NCBI RefSeq assembly: GCF_000787375.1
Contig: NZ_JRJU01000001.1
Location: forward strand, 1 to 64,000
Length of the DNA: 64,000 nt
Direction of reading: 5' to 3'
Origin: Halalkalibacter okhensis
GTDB taxonomy: Bacteria > Bacillota > Bacilli > Bacillales > Bacillaceae_D
Positions 34,181 through 43,474 of the stretch are shown here, piece after piece. Under the pieces are notes generated by a model, which saw only the letters and a program-made list of their open reading frames with translations, had not been told where the DNA came from and did no database searches. Numbering within the stretch: position 1 is the first letter of the stretch; each line of letters starts with the position of its first letter. Both the position numbers and the translations under genes were made by a program.

Positions 34181-35029
34181 TTATGACACCTCATCACTTT
34201 TATTACGTTCGATTCGTTGAATGTGTAATGTTAAATAGACAAGTTCAGAAGGAGGTAGTTCGTACTGATGTGCTTCTGATAAATAACGTCCTAACTCTGT
34301 AGCTGTATGATAAGCAGACTTATGCTTTTCTTTCACTAATTTATGCATATCGGAATCGACATCATCAAAAGGTTGTCCTTCGGATACTCTTCTGAGTGCG
34401 AAATTCAAATGAGTTAATAGCCGCTGATATGATATAGAATCTTCATCTACTTTTACATGAAGGAGCTGTTCAATCTTTTCAATTAACTCATTCAGAACAA
34501 CTGTTGTGCTTATCGTTTCATCCATTGTCAGTGCATTCATTTTAGCTGTATGAAGGTGTAGAGCAATATGGCCCGCCTCATCCTGTGGTAAACGTACAGC
34601 AAGCCTCTGGTCAATCAACTGAAGAGCCCAAAGACCAACTTCATACTCTGCAGAATATAAAACGCGAATTTCATTTAACAATTTGTTTTTTAATTGAAAC
34701 CCTTGTTTAATCCTCTCAATAGCGAACGACACGTGATCAGTTAATGCAACATGTACATGTTCGTTTAATTTTGTATTTAGTTCCTTCTCCGCATAAGTGA
34801 TAATTTCTTCTGCTATGGCAATGTGTGCTTCCGGTAGTTGATCAATAATTTGAGTGAACTTTTCATATTCATGTTTATCCTTCATAACAAAGACCTTCTC
34901 AATCTTATCAGAACTGATTATGTCATTTTTCCTTTTACCAAAAGCTATACCTGAACCCATAACAATGATTTCTTCTTCTCCTTCTTTTACCACAACAACA
35001 TTGTTATTTAGCACCCTATTAATCCTCAT
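34181..35029 (-). CDS. BglG/SacT-family transcription antiterminator
   Basis: A 282-residue RNA-binding antiterminator: N-terminal CAT domain (1-58; MRINRVLNNNVVVV, GSGIAFGKRKND), then two PTS regulation domains, PRD1 (about 65-165, with TDHVSFAIER and DEAGHIALHLH) and PRD2 (about 172-282, with TLHIQRI). When its PRDs are in the right phosphorylation state it binds a RAT hairpin and prevents termination. A RAT overlapping a terminator lies in the leader of its own operon (35601-35687). Specificity for sucrose is suggested by the fructokinase neighbour. Confidence 0.9.
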   Translation of the reverse strand: MRINRVLNNNVVVVKEGEEEIIVMGSGIAFGKRKNDIISSDKIEKVFVMKDKHEYEKFTQIIDQLPEAHIAIAEEIITYAEKELNTKLNEHVHVALTDHVSFAIERIKQGFQLKNKLLNEIRVLYSAEYEVGLWALQLIDQRLAVRLPQDEAGHIALHLHTAKMNALTMDETISTTVVLNELIEKIEQLLHVKVDEDSISYQRLLTHLNFALRRVSEGQPFDDVDSDMHKLVKEKHKSAYHTATELGRYLSEAHQYELPPSELVYLTLHIQRIERNKSDEVS

Positions 35030-35050
35030 TTGTACGAACTCCCCACATCA

Positions 35051-35563
35051 TTACAGTTTCAGCGTTAAAAGAGGCGTTTCTCCTGCCACTGTCTCTGTTG
35101 CTGTTGCTTTTTCTAGGCTAGCCACTGCTTCCATATTAGTAATAACAACTGGTGTGATGGTACTTGTTGCTTTCTCAGTAATAAGGTTTAAGTCAAACTC
35201 TACTAATGTATCACCAACATTAACTTTATCTCCTTCTTTTACATGTGCAGTAAATCCTTCGCCATTCATATTAACGGTTTCAAGACCAATATGTAATAAA
35301 AGTTCAATCCCGCCTTTTGTCTTTAACCCAATAGCATGCTTCGTTGGAAATACTTGTACAATCTCTCCAGCTACCGGTGCCACTGCCTTGCCCTCTGTTG
35401 GTTCAATAGCAACACCATCTCCCATCATTTTTTGAGCAAACATCGGATCTGGTACTTCTTCAATCGAAATAAGTTTTCCAGTAATTGGGGCAATGATGAC
35501 CTCTTGTTGTGGTTGAACAGGCTCTGCATCTTTTTTTCCAATTCCAAATAATTTCTTTAACAT
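35051..35563 (-). CDS. PTS glucose-type EIIA domain protein
   Basis: A 170-residue single-domain IIA of the Glc/Crr family, which passes phosphate from HPr to a sugar-specific IIB. The phosphorylated His91 lies in LLLHIGLETV and its partner His76 in TKHAIGL. No IIB or IIC gene is in the operon, so it must serve a transporter encoded elsewhere, and it may also phosphorylate the antiterminator. AAAGGAG precedes the ATG. First gene of the operon, directly behind the RAT/terminator. Confidence 0.9.
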   Translation of the reverse strand: MLKKLFGIGKKDAEPVQPQQEVIIAPITGKLISIEEVPDPMFAQKMMGDGVAIEPTEGKAVAPVAGEIVQVFPTKHAIGLKTKGGIELLLHIGLETVNMNGEGFTAHVKEGDKVNVGDTLVEFDLNLITEKATSTITPVVITNMEAVASLEKATATETVAGETPLLTLKL

Positions 35564-35600
35564 TTTTTATTCTCCTTTATAATAGCTTTCGTTTAAAATA

Positions 35601-35687
35601 AAAAAAGACTTAAAAAACATAGAGATACCCTAACTAAGGACCCCTATAACTTTTTAAGTCTTGCCTGACAATCTCAGTAACAATCTT
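35601..35687 (-). promoter_or_regulatory. RAT antiterminator site overlapping a leader terminator
   Basis: Minus strand: AAGATTGTTACTG...CAGGCAAGACTTAAA (35653-35687) matches the ribonucleic antiterminator consensus of SacT/LicT-type proteins. Its 3' end forms the left arm of a terminator AAGACTTAAAAAG / TTTTTTAAGTCTT followed by T (35601-35662), so the two structures exclude each other. Between here and the YjcZ-like gene I see only the promoter below. Confidence 0.88.
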
Positions 35688-35708
35688 TACATATTCTTTT
35701 TCTCACCT

Positions 35709-35738
35709 ATTTTATTATGACATAATTATGGTTGTCAA
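35709..35738 (-). promoter_or_regulatory. SigA-type promoter of the IIA-antiterminator-fructokinase operon
   Basis: Minus strand TTGACA, 18-bp spacer, TAAAAT, placing the RAT in the first 50 nt of the transcript. Confidence 0.6.
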
Positions 35739-35895
35739 TCAAAGAAAATTATAGAAGGTATACATACTTTACCCTTATCGATAACGAATCAAACAAAAAA
35801 TATTTCGTTAATCTATGTTCTCTCCGCGTATACCTATACTCATCGTTATCTCTTTTCATATGATGTGATGAACAGGAAGAAAGGAGATGACAATT

Positions 35896-35982
35896 ATGGG
35901 TTACGGAAATTACGGAGGATTCACATTAATTGTAGTTTTATTCATTCTACTAGTGATCGTTGGATCTGCTTACGTTTGCTAA
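35896..35982 (+). CDS. YjcZ-like small sporulation-associated membrane protein
   Basis: A 28-residue protein beginning MGYGNYGGFTLIVVLFILLV and ending SAYVC: a Gly/Tyr-rich head and one membrane helix, the pattern of the YjcZ family found in Bacillus spores. AAAGGAGATGAC precedes the ATG. Function unknown. A 100-nt structured repeat follows. Confidence 0.75.
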   Translation: MGYGNYGGFTLIVVLFILLVIVGSAYVC

Positions 35983-35997
35983 TTTGATATAAGAGTA

Positions 35998-36093
35998 CCT
36001 CTCTCTGAGGGTGATGAAAAGGGGTTTCCCTTTTCAGTGGCTTCCTCACTTAGCTATAATGTCTTATTAAGTTAAGTGAGCTAGAGAGAGGCA
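35998..36093. repeat. Three-way-junction-like palindromic element
   Basis: An outer stem CCTCTCTCT (35998-36006) / AGAGAGAGG (36083-36091) encloses two hairpins: GAAAAGGG-GTTT-CCCTTTTC (36015-36035) and CTCACTTA...TAAGTGAG. The remaining 180 bp before the Sda-like gene show nothing I can identify. Confidence 0.7.
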
Positions 36094-36276
36094 TCTCCCA
36101 ATCATCCATATGAGTCTATAGACCTATATAATTCGACATTGTTATGATGAACTATTACATAAGGAAAATTTTGTATGTTAAAAATTCCGACAAAGTAACT
36201 ATTAAATCCTTTATAACTAGGGTAATATGACTTATAGACAAAGTAAAAAAAATCAAATAGCAAAGGAAGGTATTAC

Positions 36277-36426
36277 ATGTTGACGCTATTAGAAGATCAG
36301 ATCATTCTTGAAGCCTATAAACAATCTGTAAGTTTACAATTAGATGAAGAATTTATCTCATTATTAAAAGATGAATTAATCAAACGAGGCTTATTAAAGG
36401 ACGTTCAATCAAATACTATCCTTTAG
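36277..36426 (+). CDS. Sda-like sporulation histidine-kinase inhibitor
   Basis: A 49-residue protein, LEDQIILEAYKQSVSLQLDEE then FISLLKDELIKRGLL, that aligns along its length with B. subtilis Sda ([26 protein letters not shown]). Sda is a helical hairpin that binds KinA/KinB and blocks the phosphorelay when replication is disturbed. AAAGGAAGG is the ribosome-binding site. Whether this is the genome's main Sda or a paralogue cannot be told here. Confidence 0.75.
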   Translation: MLTLLEDQIILEAYKQSVSLQLDEEFISLLKDELIKRGLLKDVQSNTIL

Positions 36427-36460
36427 TAATATTACTCTTTAAAATGCTGAGGTGATTTTT

Positions 36461-36625
36461 GTGCTTAACAATATTCTACGTTTTTTCAGAAAGAAGTCTT
36501 GCTATTTTTGCAAGGAAACCACTCCATTCATGCGAAAATATCAAAAAAATTCGACCGACTTAATCTATGTATGTGAGAAATGTCTAGAATATGCCGAACG
36601 CCGTGCTTTTACAAAGCTACACTAA
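36461..36625 (+). CDS. Small zinc-finger-like protein
   Basis: A 54-residue basic protein with two Cys pairs, CYFC and CEKC, spaced as in a small treble-clef or zinc ribbon. The start is GTG with TGAGGTGAT upstream. I do not recognise the family. It follows the Sda-like gene by 34 bp and may share its transcript. The 150 bp after it, up to the xpt promoter, are AT-rich and empty. Confidence 0.6.
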   Translation: MLNNILRFFRKKSCYFCKETTPFMRKYQKNSTDLIYVCEKCLEYAERRAFTKLH

Positions 36626-36775
36626 TTACCTACCCTGGCACTTTTCTCCTCCCTCACTACAAGCATTTCTATCTACTTTTCTTTACATTTATTTCTTCCC
36701 CTTCCTTATTTCGCCCATCAAACGAACGAATCTCCAGAAAACAACATGTTTATTCGTATATTATCAAAAAAACTC

Positions 36776-36804
36776 TTTCAATTTTTATTCATTTCATCTA
36801 TACT
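36776..36804 (+). promoter_or_regulatory. Likely promoter of the xpt operon
   Basis: TTTCAA, 17-bp spacer, TATACT, 31 bp before the riboswitch aptamer. A partial PurR-box-like CGAAC (36723-36727) lies about 50 bp upstream. Confidence 0.45.
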
Positions 36805-36834
36805 TACCCGTAGACACAAACAATCAAATAAAAA

Positions 36835-36990
36835 ACTCGTATAAAATTGGGGATATGGCCCAAAAGTTTCTACCAGGCTGCCGTAAATGGCTTGACTACG
36901 AGTGCAAAGATATGTCGTTTTCTATCCATTAAATAAGACGGATATCAAGGTCACTCGTTTTTCAACAGATGCCTTGGTATCCGTTTTTTT
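36835..36990 (+). promoter_or_regulatory. Guanine riboswitch with terminator
   Basis: The purine aptamer spans 36835-36903: P1 ACTCGTA / TACGAGT and the conserved core with AAGTTTCTACC and CCGTAAATGG. The ligand-selecting base is C36896 (in GACTAC), meaning guanine or hypoxanthine rather than adenine. A terminator ACGGATATCAAGG / CCTTGGTATCCGT plus T run follows (36938-36990). The 3' side of P1, ACGAGTG, can pair with CACTCGT (36953-36959) in the terminator loop, the expected antiterminator. Ligand binding should shut off xpt and the permease. Confidence 0.95.
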
Positions 36991-37017
36991 ATTTGAATTT
37001 TTAGGGAGTTGAATTAG

Positions 37018-37611
<594 letters not shown>

Positions 37612-37623
37612 GGAGCTGACACC

Positions 37624-39144
37624 ATGAGTACAAAATCAATTCATTATCCTTTATACAAAAAAGAAGATACCGATGCATTCTTTGCTTTATTTCAAAATAA
37701 CTTAGCTAACTTTGTTGTAATTGCTGTTACAATGCTCGGAATGGGGTTCCCGGCTAGTATTGTTTTTGGAAAAGTGATACCAGGAGCAGCTGTTGCTGTT
37801 ATGATCGGAAATTTGTATTATGCTTACATGGCAAAACAATTAGCCGAAAAAGAAGGCCGAACCGACGTGACAGCTCTTTCTTATGGTATAAGTACACCAG
37901 TTATGTTTGTATTTTTATTTGGGGTCTTAGCACCAGCAAATGCATTAACTGGCGATCCTGAGCTTGCTTGGAAAATCGGGGTTGCTGCAGCGTTATTAAG
38001 TGGACTTGTTGAAGTGCTTGTTAGTTTTAGTGGCAATTGGGTACGTGACCGTTTGCCACGTGCTGCGATGCTTGGAGCAATTGCCGGTGTGGCTTTAACC
38101 TTTGTGGCAGGTGAAATGCTCTTTAATACGTTCTCGATTCCCGTAGTAGGACTTGTTTCATTAGCAATAATTCTTGTAGGAATTGTAGCAAAAATTGCCA
38201 TGCCTTTTAAAATCCCTGCATCGTTGTTTGCCGTGTTAACAGGAACGATTCTAGCATTTGCTCTTGGTTATCAGTCTCCAAGTCAAATCACAGATGGACT
38301 AGCTAATATTGGTTTCTATCCAATTCTACCTACACTCGCTCCTTTTGAAGGCATGACATATTTATTTGGTGCCTTAATCGGGATAATGGCTGTACTTATT
38401 CCAATCACTTTATATAATGCCATCGAGACGATGAACAATGTTGATGCAATGGCAGCTGCTGGTGATTCATATGATGTACGTAAATGTCAAGCAGTAGATG
38501 GTGTCGGGACAATGATTGGAGCCTTTTTCGGAGGTTTATTCCCTACAACTGTCTATATTGCAACAGTAGGTTCAAAACAAATGGGCGCGGGTCGTGGATA
38601 CAGTATTTTAAATGCAATTGTATTTGGGCTCGCAGCTATAACTGGAGTCATTGCAGCCTTCTCAGCTATTATTCCACTTGCAGCTGTTGCTCCAATTTTA
38701 GTATTCGTTGGAATGTCTATGGTTGGAACAGCGTTTCTATCTAATGACAAGAAGTATTATCCAGCTGTTGCTATTGCCATGTTACCTTACCTCGCTAACT
38801 ATGTTATGACTCGTTTTAATAACGCTGCAGGTGAAGTTGTAGCCGGAATTTCTGAAGGAATTGTACCACTTGGTCAAGGGGCGATGTTTACTGCAATTTT
38901 ACTTGGGGCGATGACGGTAGCTATTATTGATAAGAACTTTAAACAAGCCATTATTTTCTCTTGTATTGCTGCTTTCCTATCATTTATTGGCTTTATGCAT
39001 GCACCTGCTTTAGCATTTAATGCAGCTGGAGATTTTGCTGTTGGATATCTGTTAGTAGCTGTATTCTTTGGTTATGCTTCGTTTAAACAACGTTCTGAAA
39101 AACAAATCAATTCTGCAAATACAGGAACTAAAAAAATCGCTTAA
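37624..39144 (+). CDS. NCS2-type purine permease
   Basis: A 506-residue membrane protein with 12-14 helices. Sequences such as MGMGFPASIVFGKVIPGAA, ALSYGISTPVMFVFLFG, LYNAIETMNNVDAMAAAGDSY and GLFPTTVYIATVGSKQMGAG mark the nucleobase transporter (NCS2/AzgA-like) superfamily. It takes the place of pbuX behind xpt and should import xanthine or guanine/hypoxanthine, but it is longer and differs from PbuX. The riboswitch controls it together with xpt. Confidence 0.85.
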   Translation: MSTKSIHYPLYKKEDTDAFFALFQNNLANFVVIAVTMLGMGFPASIVFGKVIPGAAVAVMIGNLYYAYMAKQLAEKEGRTDVTALSYGISTPVMFVFLFGVLAPANALTGDPELAWKIGVAAALLSGLVEVLVSFSGNWVRDRLPRAAMLGAIAGVALTFVAGEMLFNTFSIPVVGLVSLAIILVGIVAKIAMPFKIPASLFAVLTGTILAFALGYQSPSQITDGLANIGFYPILPTLAPFEGMTYLFGALIGIMAVLIPITLYNAIETMNNVDAMAAAGDSYDVRKCQAVDGVGTMIGAFFGGLFPTTVYIATVGSKQMGAGRGYSILNAIVFGLAAITGVIAAFSAIIPLAAVAPILVFVGMSMVGTAFLSNDKKYYPAVAIAMLPYLANYVMTRFNNAAGEVVAGISEGIVPLGQGAMFTAILLGAMTVAIIDKNFKQAIIFSCIAAFLSFIGFMHAPALAFNAAGDFAVGYLLVAVFFGYASFKQRSEKQINSANTGTKKIA

Positions 39145-39182
39145 CCGAACAGAAGAGGCCAACTCAAAAGACCTAAACTGAT

Positions 39183-39210
39183 GCAGGGTACCCTTTTTGG
39201 GATACCCTGC
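39183..39210. terminator. Terminator between the purine permease and SDR genes
   Basis: GCAGGGTACCC pairs with GGGATACCCTGC over TTTTT; a modest T-rich tail follows on the plus strand. It touches the stop of the convergent SDR gene. Confidence 0.75.
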
Positions 39211-39950
39211 TATTTTTCATATATCATTTTCCGTGTCATTCCACCATCAATCGTAATATTTTCTCCATTAATAAAATGATTTGATTCATCTGTTAAGAAA
39301 AGACAGGCACGTGCAATATCATCCGGTTCGCCAACTCGTTTTGAAAAATGTTGGTCATGATCAATTTGTCTTAATTCTGATTTTTCTCCTGTATGAACCC
39401 AACCTGGACTAATCGAATTCACTTGAATCCGGTCCTCTTGAAAGGAAGCTGCAAGAGAATGGGTTAATGCGACGATGGCTCCTTTAGATGCCGCATACGC
39501 TTCTGAATGAGGCTCTGACATTTCTGCACGCGTTGATGCTAGATTAATGATCGATCCTTTCTTGTGTTTACGCATGATTTTTGCCACTTCTCTCGAAAAC
39601 AAAAACACACTACGAACATTGGTATGTTGGATATCGTCCCACTCTTCTATTGTTAGATCAAAGGGCGACTTAAACTTTGAAACTCCAGCATTATTAATTA
39701 AGATATTAATTTCCCCATATTGTTGTTCAACCATAGCAACGATTTTTAAAATGTGCTCTTCATTTCTTACATCACAGAATCGAGCATGAGCCTCTCCTCC
39801 ATTTTCTATTATATTCGTGGCTACTTCTTGTGCTTTCATTTCATTAACATCTGTCACAATTACACGATCTCCATTCGCTCCATATGCTTTTGCGATTGCT
39901 TCCCCTATTCCTTGTCCAGCTCCTGTTACGATTACCGTACGATTTGCCAT
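39210..39950 (-). CDS. Short-chain dehydrogenase/reductase (glucose-1-dehydrogenase-like)
   Basis: A 246-residue classical SDR: NAD(P)-binding VTGAGQGIGEAIA, NNAGVS, catalytic Ser in INLASTRAEM, and YAASKGA with the Tyr/Lys pair. C-terminal INGENITIDGGMTRK is typical. Substrate unknown. ATG 39950 follows TTGGAGGTC; a start seven codons earlier lacks a site. Monocistronic. Confidence 0.88.
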   Translation of the reverse strand: MANRTVIVTGAGQGIGEAIAKAYGANGDRVIVTDVNEMKAQEVATNIIENGGEAHARFCDVRNEEHILKIVAMVEQQYGEINILINNAGVSKFKSPFDLTIEEWDDIQHTNVRSVFLFSREVAKIMRKHKKGSIINLASTRAEMSEPHSEAYAASKGAIVALTHSLAASFQEDRIQVNSISPGWVHTGEKSELRQIDHDQHFSKRVGEPDDIARACLFLTDESNHFINGENITIDGGMTRKMIYEK

Positions 39951-40052
39951 CAACTTAGACCTCCAAGTCACGATTAGTATGTACTTACTTTACATCTATT
40001 TTACCCTCTTTTGACATAATTGGAACAATGTAAGCTTTCTCTATAACAAAAA

Positions 40053-40092
40053 TGAAAACGACTAAAAAAGGAAATACCTTTTTTAGTCGTTC
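40053..40092 (-). terminator. Terminator-like hairpin after the response-regulator remnant
   Basis: AACGACTAAAAAAGG / CCTTTTTTAGTCGTT, with TTTTCATTTTTG following on the minus strand. It sits just downstream of the degraded receiver gene and was probably its terminator. Confidence 0.75.
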
Positions 40093-40167
40093 TGACTCCC
40101 TAGGGGGGAATTAAGACTCGGCCACACCTTAACTCCTCTTATACACTATGCAACTAACTAATTTTCG

Positions 40168-40341
40168 TTAATCGTTTAAGTTACTGCTTTTCAATAGATC
40201 ATTTACAATTTCAATCAGTTCAAGGGGACTAAATGGTTTAATTAAAATGGCATCAGCCCCATTATTAAACATTTCTTGCTTATCTTCAGCTTGACCTTTT
40301 GCTGTTTGTAAATTCATATAAACCGATTGTCTCTCCTGGTT
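40168..40341 (-). pseudogene. Remnant of a response-regulator receiver domain
   Basis: The frame encodes SVYMNLQTAKGQAEDKQEM then FNNGADAILIKPFSPLELIE to a natural stop, the C-terminal half of a CheY-like receiver with its conserved Lys-Pro-Phe. Upstream the frame is closed by TAG, and no N-terminal half with the acidic pair or phospho-Asp exists before asnO. An internal ATG at 40317 has no good ribosome-binding site. I read it as a gene truncated by deletion. Confidence 0.7.
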
Positions 40342-40376
40342 CTACTACAGAATGATAGAAGGATCTGCAAATTAGA

Positions 40377-40417
40377 ACGGGGTGTCTCATGGTCTGTTTA
40401 ACCTTGGGACATCCCGT
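40377..40417. terminator. Hairpin downstream of asnO
   Basis: ACGGGGTGTCTC and GGGACATCCCGT pair with one mismatch; lacks a clear T run, so a weak terminator for asnO at best. Confidence 0.45.
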
Positions 40418-40442
40418 ATTCTGAAGTTTTTGTAGCCTCTAC

Positions 40443-42290
40443 TTACTCTTTTATCTTAACATTATACGTATTTAGCCAATAATCCATTTGAATAAAGTGA
40501 GCTAGAAGCTGAGGCCCTGCCATCAATTGACCAAAGTAAGGCTGACCTGTAGGGAATCCTCCAGATTCGGCAATCTCTCTTAGAGCGTCTTTATTAATAA
40601 ATTCAAAAATTGGAGCATCTTTTTGAGCTAACACTTCTTTCATCCCTTTTTGTACAGCTGCCGTATACTTTGGATGATGGGTTTTAGGATACGGACTCTT
40701 CTTACGGTATAGGACATCATCTGGTAGCAAGCCTTCCAGTGCTTTTCTAAGAATTCCTTTCTCACGTCCAGCTAATTGCTTCATTTCCCACGGGATGTTC
40801 CAAACATATTCAACTAGACGATGATCTGAAAATGGGACTCGCACTTCTAAACTAGCCCCCATACTCATTCGGTCTTTTCGATCAAGAAGATTCGTCATAA
40901 ACCAAATAATATTTAAGTACGAAATCTCTCTACGTCTTGCTTCTTCAGGTGTATCTTCATCAAAAGTAGGAGTTTCTTGAATCGTTTCTTTATAACGTTG
41001 ATACACATATTGCTTTAAGTCTAATTTCTTTTTCCATTTATCATTTAATAGGTTTTCCCGTTCATCAATGGAGCGCATCCACGGAAAACCGTCAATATTC
41101 ATGACTTCAGGTTTATGAAACCAAGGATACCCCCCGAAAATTTCATCTGCACACTCACCTGATAATCCAACCGTCACATCTTCTTTAATTTCATGACAAA
41201 ACCAAATTAACGATGAATCAATATCCGCCATACCCGGCAAATCTCGAACATCAACAGCTTCTTTTAGCCGATTAGCTAATTCATCAATGGAAATGACTTT
41301 ATTATAATGTTCTGTCCCAAGTGCATCTGAGACAACTTTGACCCATGGTGCATCTGAATTTGGTTGAAAATCATTGGCCTTAAAGTATTTGTCATTCTCG
41401 TCATAATCAACAGAATAACTCTTAATCGATCCCTTTCCTTGTTTTTCATACACTTTTGCAGCAAGAGCTGTTAACGCACTTGAGTCAACCCCACCTGATA
41501 AGAACATCCCAACTGGTACATCCGCAAATAGTTGTCGTTCGACTGTATCTTCTAATAAAAAGCGAACATGATCAGCAGTTTCTTCTACAGTATGGATATG
41601 TTTTTTGCTTTTTAATGTCCAATAGCGACTAATCTTCGCTCCATTCCGGTCATAGATAAGCATATGAGCAGGTCGTAATTCATTAATATCATCGTACACT
41701 CCATGACCTGGTGTTCTTGATGGAGCGAGCCCCATAATTTCAGCAAGACCTTCCGTTTTGACTATCGGTTCAATATCTCGATGAGCAAGCAGTGCTTTTA
41801 ACTCAGAACCAAAAAGTAAACAGCCGTTACGCACCGTATAAAAGAGTGGTTTTACCCCTAAACGATCGCGAGCCATAAATAGGCTCTCATCTTTGTCATT
41901 CCAAATAGCAAAAGCAAAAATGCCATTAAATTTCTCTAAACATTGATGGCCCCATTCAATATAGGACTTTAATAGTACTTCTGTATCAGAGTGTCCTTTA
42001 AAATCATGCCCTCTTGCAAGAAGCTCTTTTCTTATGTCTTCAGTATTGTAAAGCTCTCCGTTATAAACAATCGTATATGTTTTATTTTTGTAAGTACGAC
42101 TCATTGGTTGAATCCCATTTTCTGGATCAACAACTACGAGACGTGCATGCCCAAAAGCAGCATGAGGCGATGTCCAAACATTCATATCGTCTGGCCCTCT
42201 ACGATGAAGTGTCTCTGCCATTTTTCGTACTTGTTTGTCTTCTTTTCGTAAATCTTGACGCCAATCAATCCACCCTGTAATACCACACAT
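40443..42290 (-). CDS. asnO: Asparagine synthetase (glutamine-hydrolysing), AsnO type
   Basis: A 615-residue two-domain enzyme. Cys2 of the N-terminal MCGITGW is the glutaminase nucleophile; RRGPDD and YNGELYN are glutamine-site motifs. The synthetase domain has the ATP loop FLSGGVDSSALTALAA, SGECADEIFGGY and RKDRMSMGASLEVRVPF. It aligns closely with B. subtilis AsnO (614 residues), expressed in sporulation, rather than AsnB. AAAAGGGG precedes the ATG. The leader holds an imperfect hairpin (42322-42365). Confidence 0.93.
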   Translation of the reverse strand: MCGITGWIDWRQDLRKEDKQVRKMAETLHRRGPDDMNVWTSPHAAFGHARLVVVDPENGIQPMSRTYKNKTYTIVYNGELYNTEDIRKELLARGHDFKGHSDTEVLLKSYIEWGHQCLEKFNGIFAFAIWNDKDESLFMARDRLGVKPLFYTVRNGCLLFGSELKALLAHRDIEPIVKTEGLAEIMGLAPSRTPGHGVYDDINELRPAHMLIYDRNGAKISRYWTLKSKKHIHTVEETADHVRFLLEDTVERQLFADVPVGMFLSGGVDSSALTALAAKVYEKQGKGSIKSYSVDYDENDKYFKANDFQPNSDAPWVKVVSDALGTEHYNKVISIDELANRLKEAVDVRDLPGMADIDSSLIWFCHEIKEDVTVGLSGECADEIFGGYPWFHKPEVMNIDGFPWMRSIDERENLLNDKWKKKLDLKQYVYQRYKETIQETPTFDEDTPEEARRREISYLNIIWFMTNLLDRKDRMSMGASLEVRVPFSDHRLVEYVWNIPWEMKQLAGREKGILRKALEGLLPDDVLYRKKSPYPKTHHPKYTAAVQKGMKEVLAQKDAPIFEFINKDALREIAESGGFPTGQPYFGQLMAGPQLLAHFIQMDYWLNTYNVKIKE

Positions 42291-42321
42291 ATATCATCAG
42301 CCCCTTTTGGGAAGTTTTCTC

Positions 42322-42365
42322 GTGCTCAAGTAGAGCGGAAATCCGACTTCCTACTACTACCGAGC
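42322..42365 (-). other. Imperfect hairpin in the asnO leader
   Basis: Minus strand GCTC-TAGTAG-GGAA pairs with TTTCC-CTACT-GAGC with small bulges, about 30 bp before the start codon. Role unknown. Confidence 0.35.
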
Positions 42366-42466
42366 TTTTCTCTGTAATGTCCATACTAGGCCCTCTACCC
42401 ATAAACTATCCTATTCAGAAACTTGGGCTAATGTGATGATTTTTTTCTTTATTAAAAATGCGCAAC

Positions 42467-42518
42467 AAAAGCCAGCTAGAACAGTCTCTTAATAAAACTT
42501 GCTTTTAGCCGGCTCTTT
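42467..42518 (-). terminator. Terminator of the EamA transporter gene
   Basis: AGAGCCGGCT and AGCTGGCTTTTGTT on the minus strand form a GC-rich stem with a long loop; moderate T tail. Confidence 0.6.
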
Positions 42519-42545
42519 GCATTATAAAAAATAGTGTTTCTGGTA

Positions 42546-43445
42546 TTACAGACTCGCTTCCTCTTTTTCAGTAATAGGCTTGTTAAATTTAAGTTTACTG
42601 TTTCCTACAACAATCCCTAATATAATAAGAAACACTCCAAGCCATTGGGTCCAGTGAATCGTTTCGGATAATACAACTGTTGAGAGAATAATGGCAACAG
42701 GTAGCTCAGAAGCAGATAGAATCGTTCCAAGTCCTGCCCCAATATGCGGCATTCCAATCGAAAACAAAAGAGGAGGAAGCGCCACACCAAACAATCCTAA
42801 GACGAAGCTATAAGGAAAAACCCCCATGACTGTTGATCCTTCTAAGAGAAACACAGGTGGAAACCATACAGCAACAATGAAAAAGCCACCAAGAGCTAAA
42901 AAGGAGCTCTTTTGTACTGGTGGTACGGCTCTTCCTACCGTACCACTTACATATATAAATGTTGCAAACGAGAAAGCTGCGAGTATTCCCCACAAAGCCC
43001 CATTCAGCGAAAATCTAACATTTCCTTCAACCAAAAGGCCAGTTGCAAATAGAGATCCTATTAACAAAATACAGATTGCCACCTTTTTTTCACGTGAAGT
43101 CCTTTTTTTCTCAAGAATCCATTCCAATAAAGCTCCTATCCATATAAATTGAAACAAAAATATAATAGCCAATGACGCATCTAGTGTTTGTAATGAATGG
43201 TAATAGAAAATTCCCGTTAGTCCCATTGGTATACCCGTCAAAAGCAGGTTTCTCATTTCCTTAAACGTTAATTTATTTCTTTTTGTAAAACAGGACAAAA
43301 CGAAAATCAGGACCGTTCCAATCAAAAATTGTCCTCCCGTCACTGCCCCAACTGTAAATCCAGCTTCATACGCTAACTTTACAAAGGTTGATAAGATCCC
43401 AAAGCAGCAACCAGCTAAAAATACAAAACATGCATAATGCCACAT
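42546..43445 (-). CDS. EamA/DMT-family transporter
   Basis: A 299-residue drug/metabolite transporter with ten helices in two EamA repeats (VTGGQFLIGTVLIF...; ASELPVAIILSTVVLSETIHWTQWLGVFLIILGIV). Substrate unknown; family members export amino acids or metabolites. ATG 43445 follows AGGGAGA; an extension to 43487 has no site and would sit on the T run of the leader hairpin. The leader has two hairpins, the last terminator-like. Confidence 0.85.
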   Translation of the reverse strand: MWHYACFVFLAGCCFGILSTFVKLAYEAGFTVGAVTGGQFLIGTVLIFVLSCFTKRNKLTFKEMRNLLLTGIPMGLTGIFYYHSLQTLDASLAIIFLFQFIWIGALLEWILEKKRTSREKKVAICILLIGSLFATGLLVEGNVRFSLNGALWGILAAFSFATFIYVSGTVGRAVPPVQKSSFLALGGFFIVAVWFPPVFLLEGSTVMGVFPYSFVLGLFGVALPPLLFSIGMPHIGAGLGTILSASELPVAIILSTVVLSETIHWTQWLGVFLIILGIVVGNSKLKFNKPITEKEEASL

Positions 43446-43474
43446 CTTCAATCTCCCTCTCTTAATGGACTCAA

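Noticed and set aside
36626-36834. Long overlapping reading frames after the small zinc-finger-like gene
   Set aside because: No ribosome-binding site, low-complexity aromatic/Ser-rich translation, and they run into the riboswitch.
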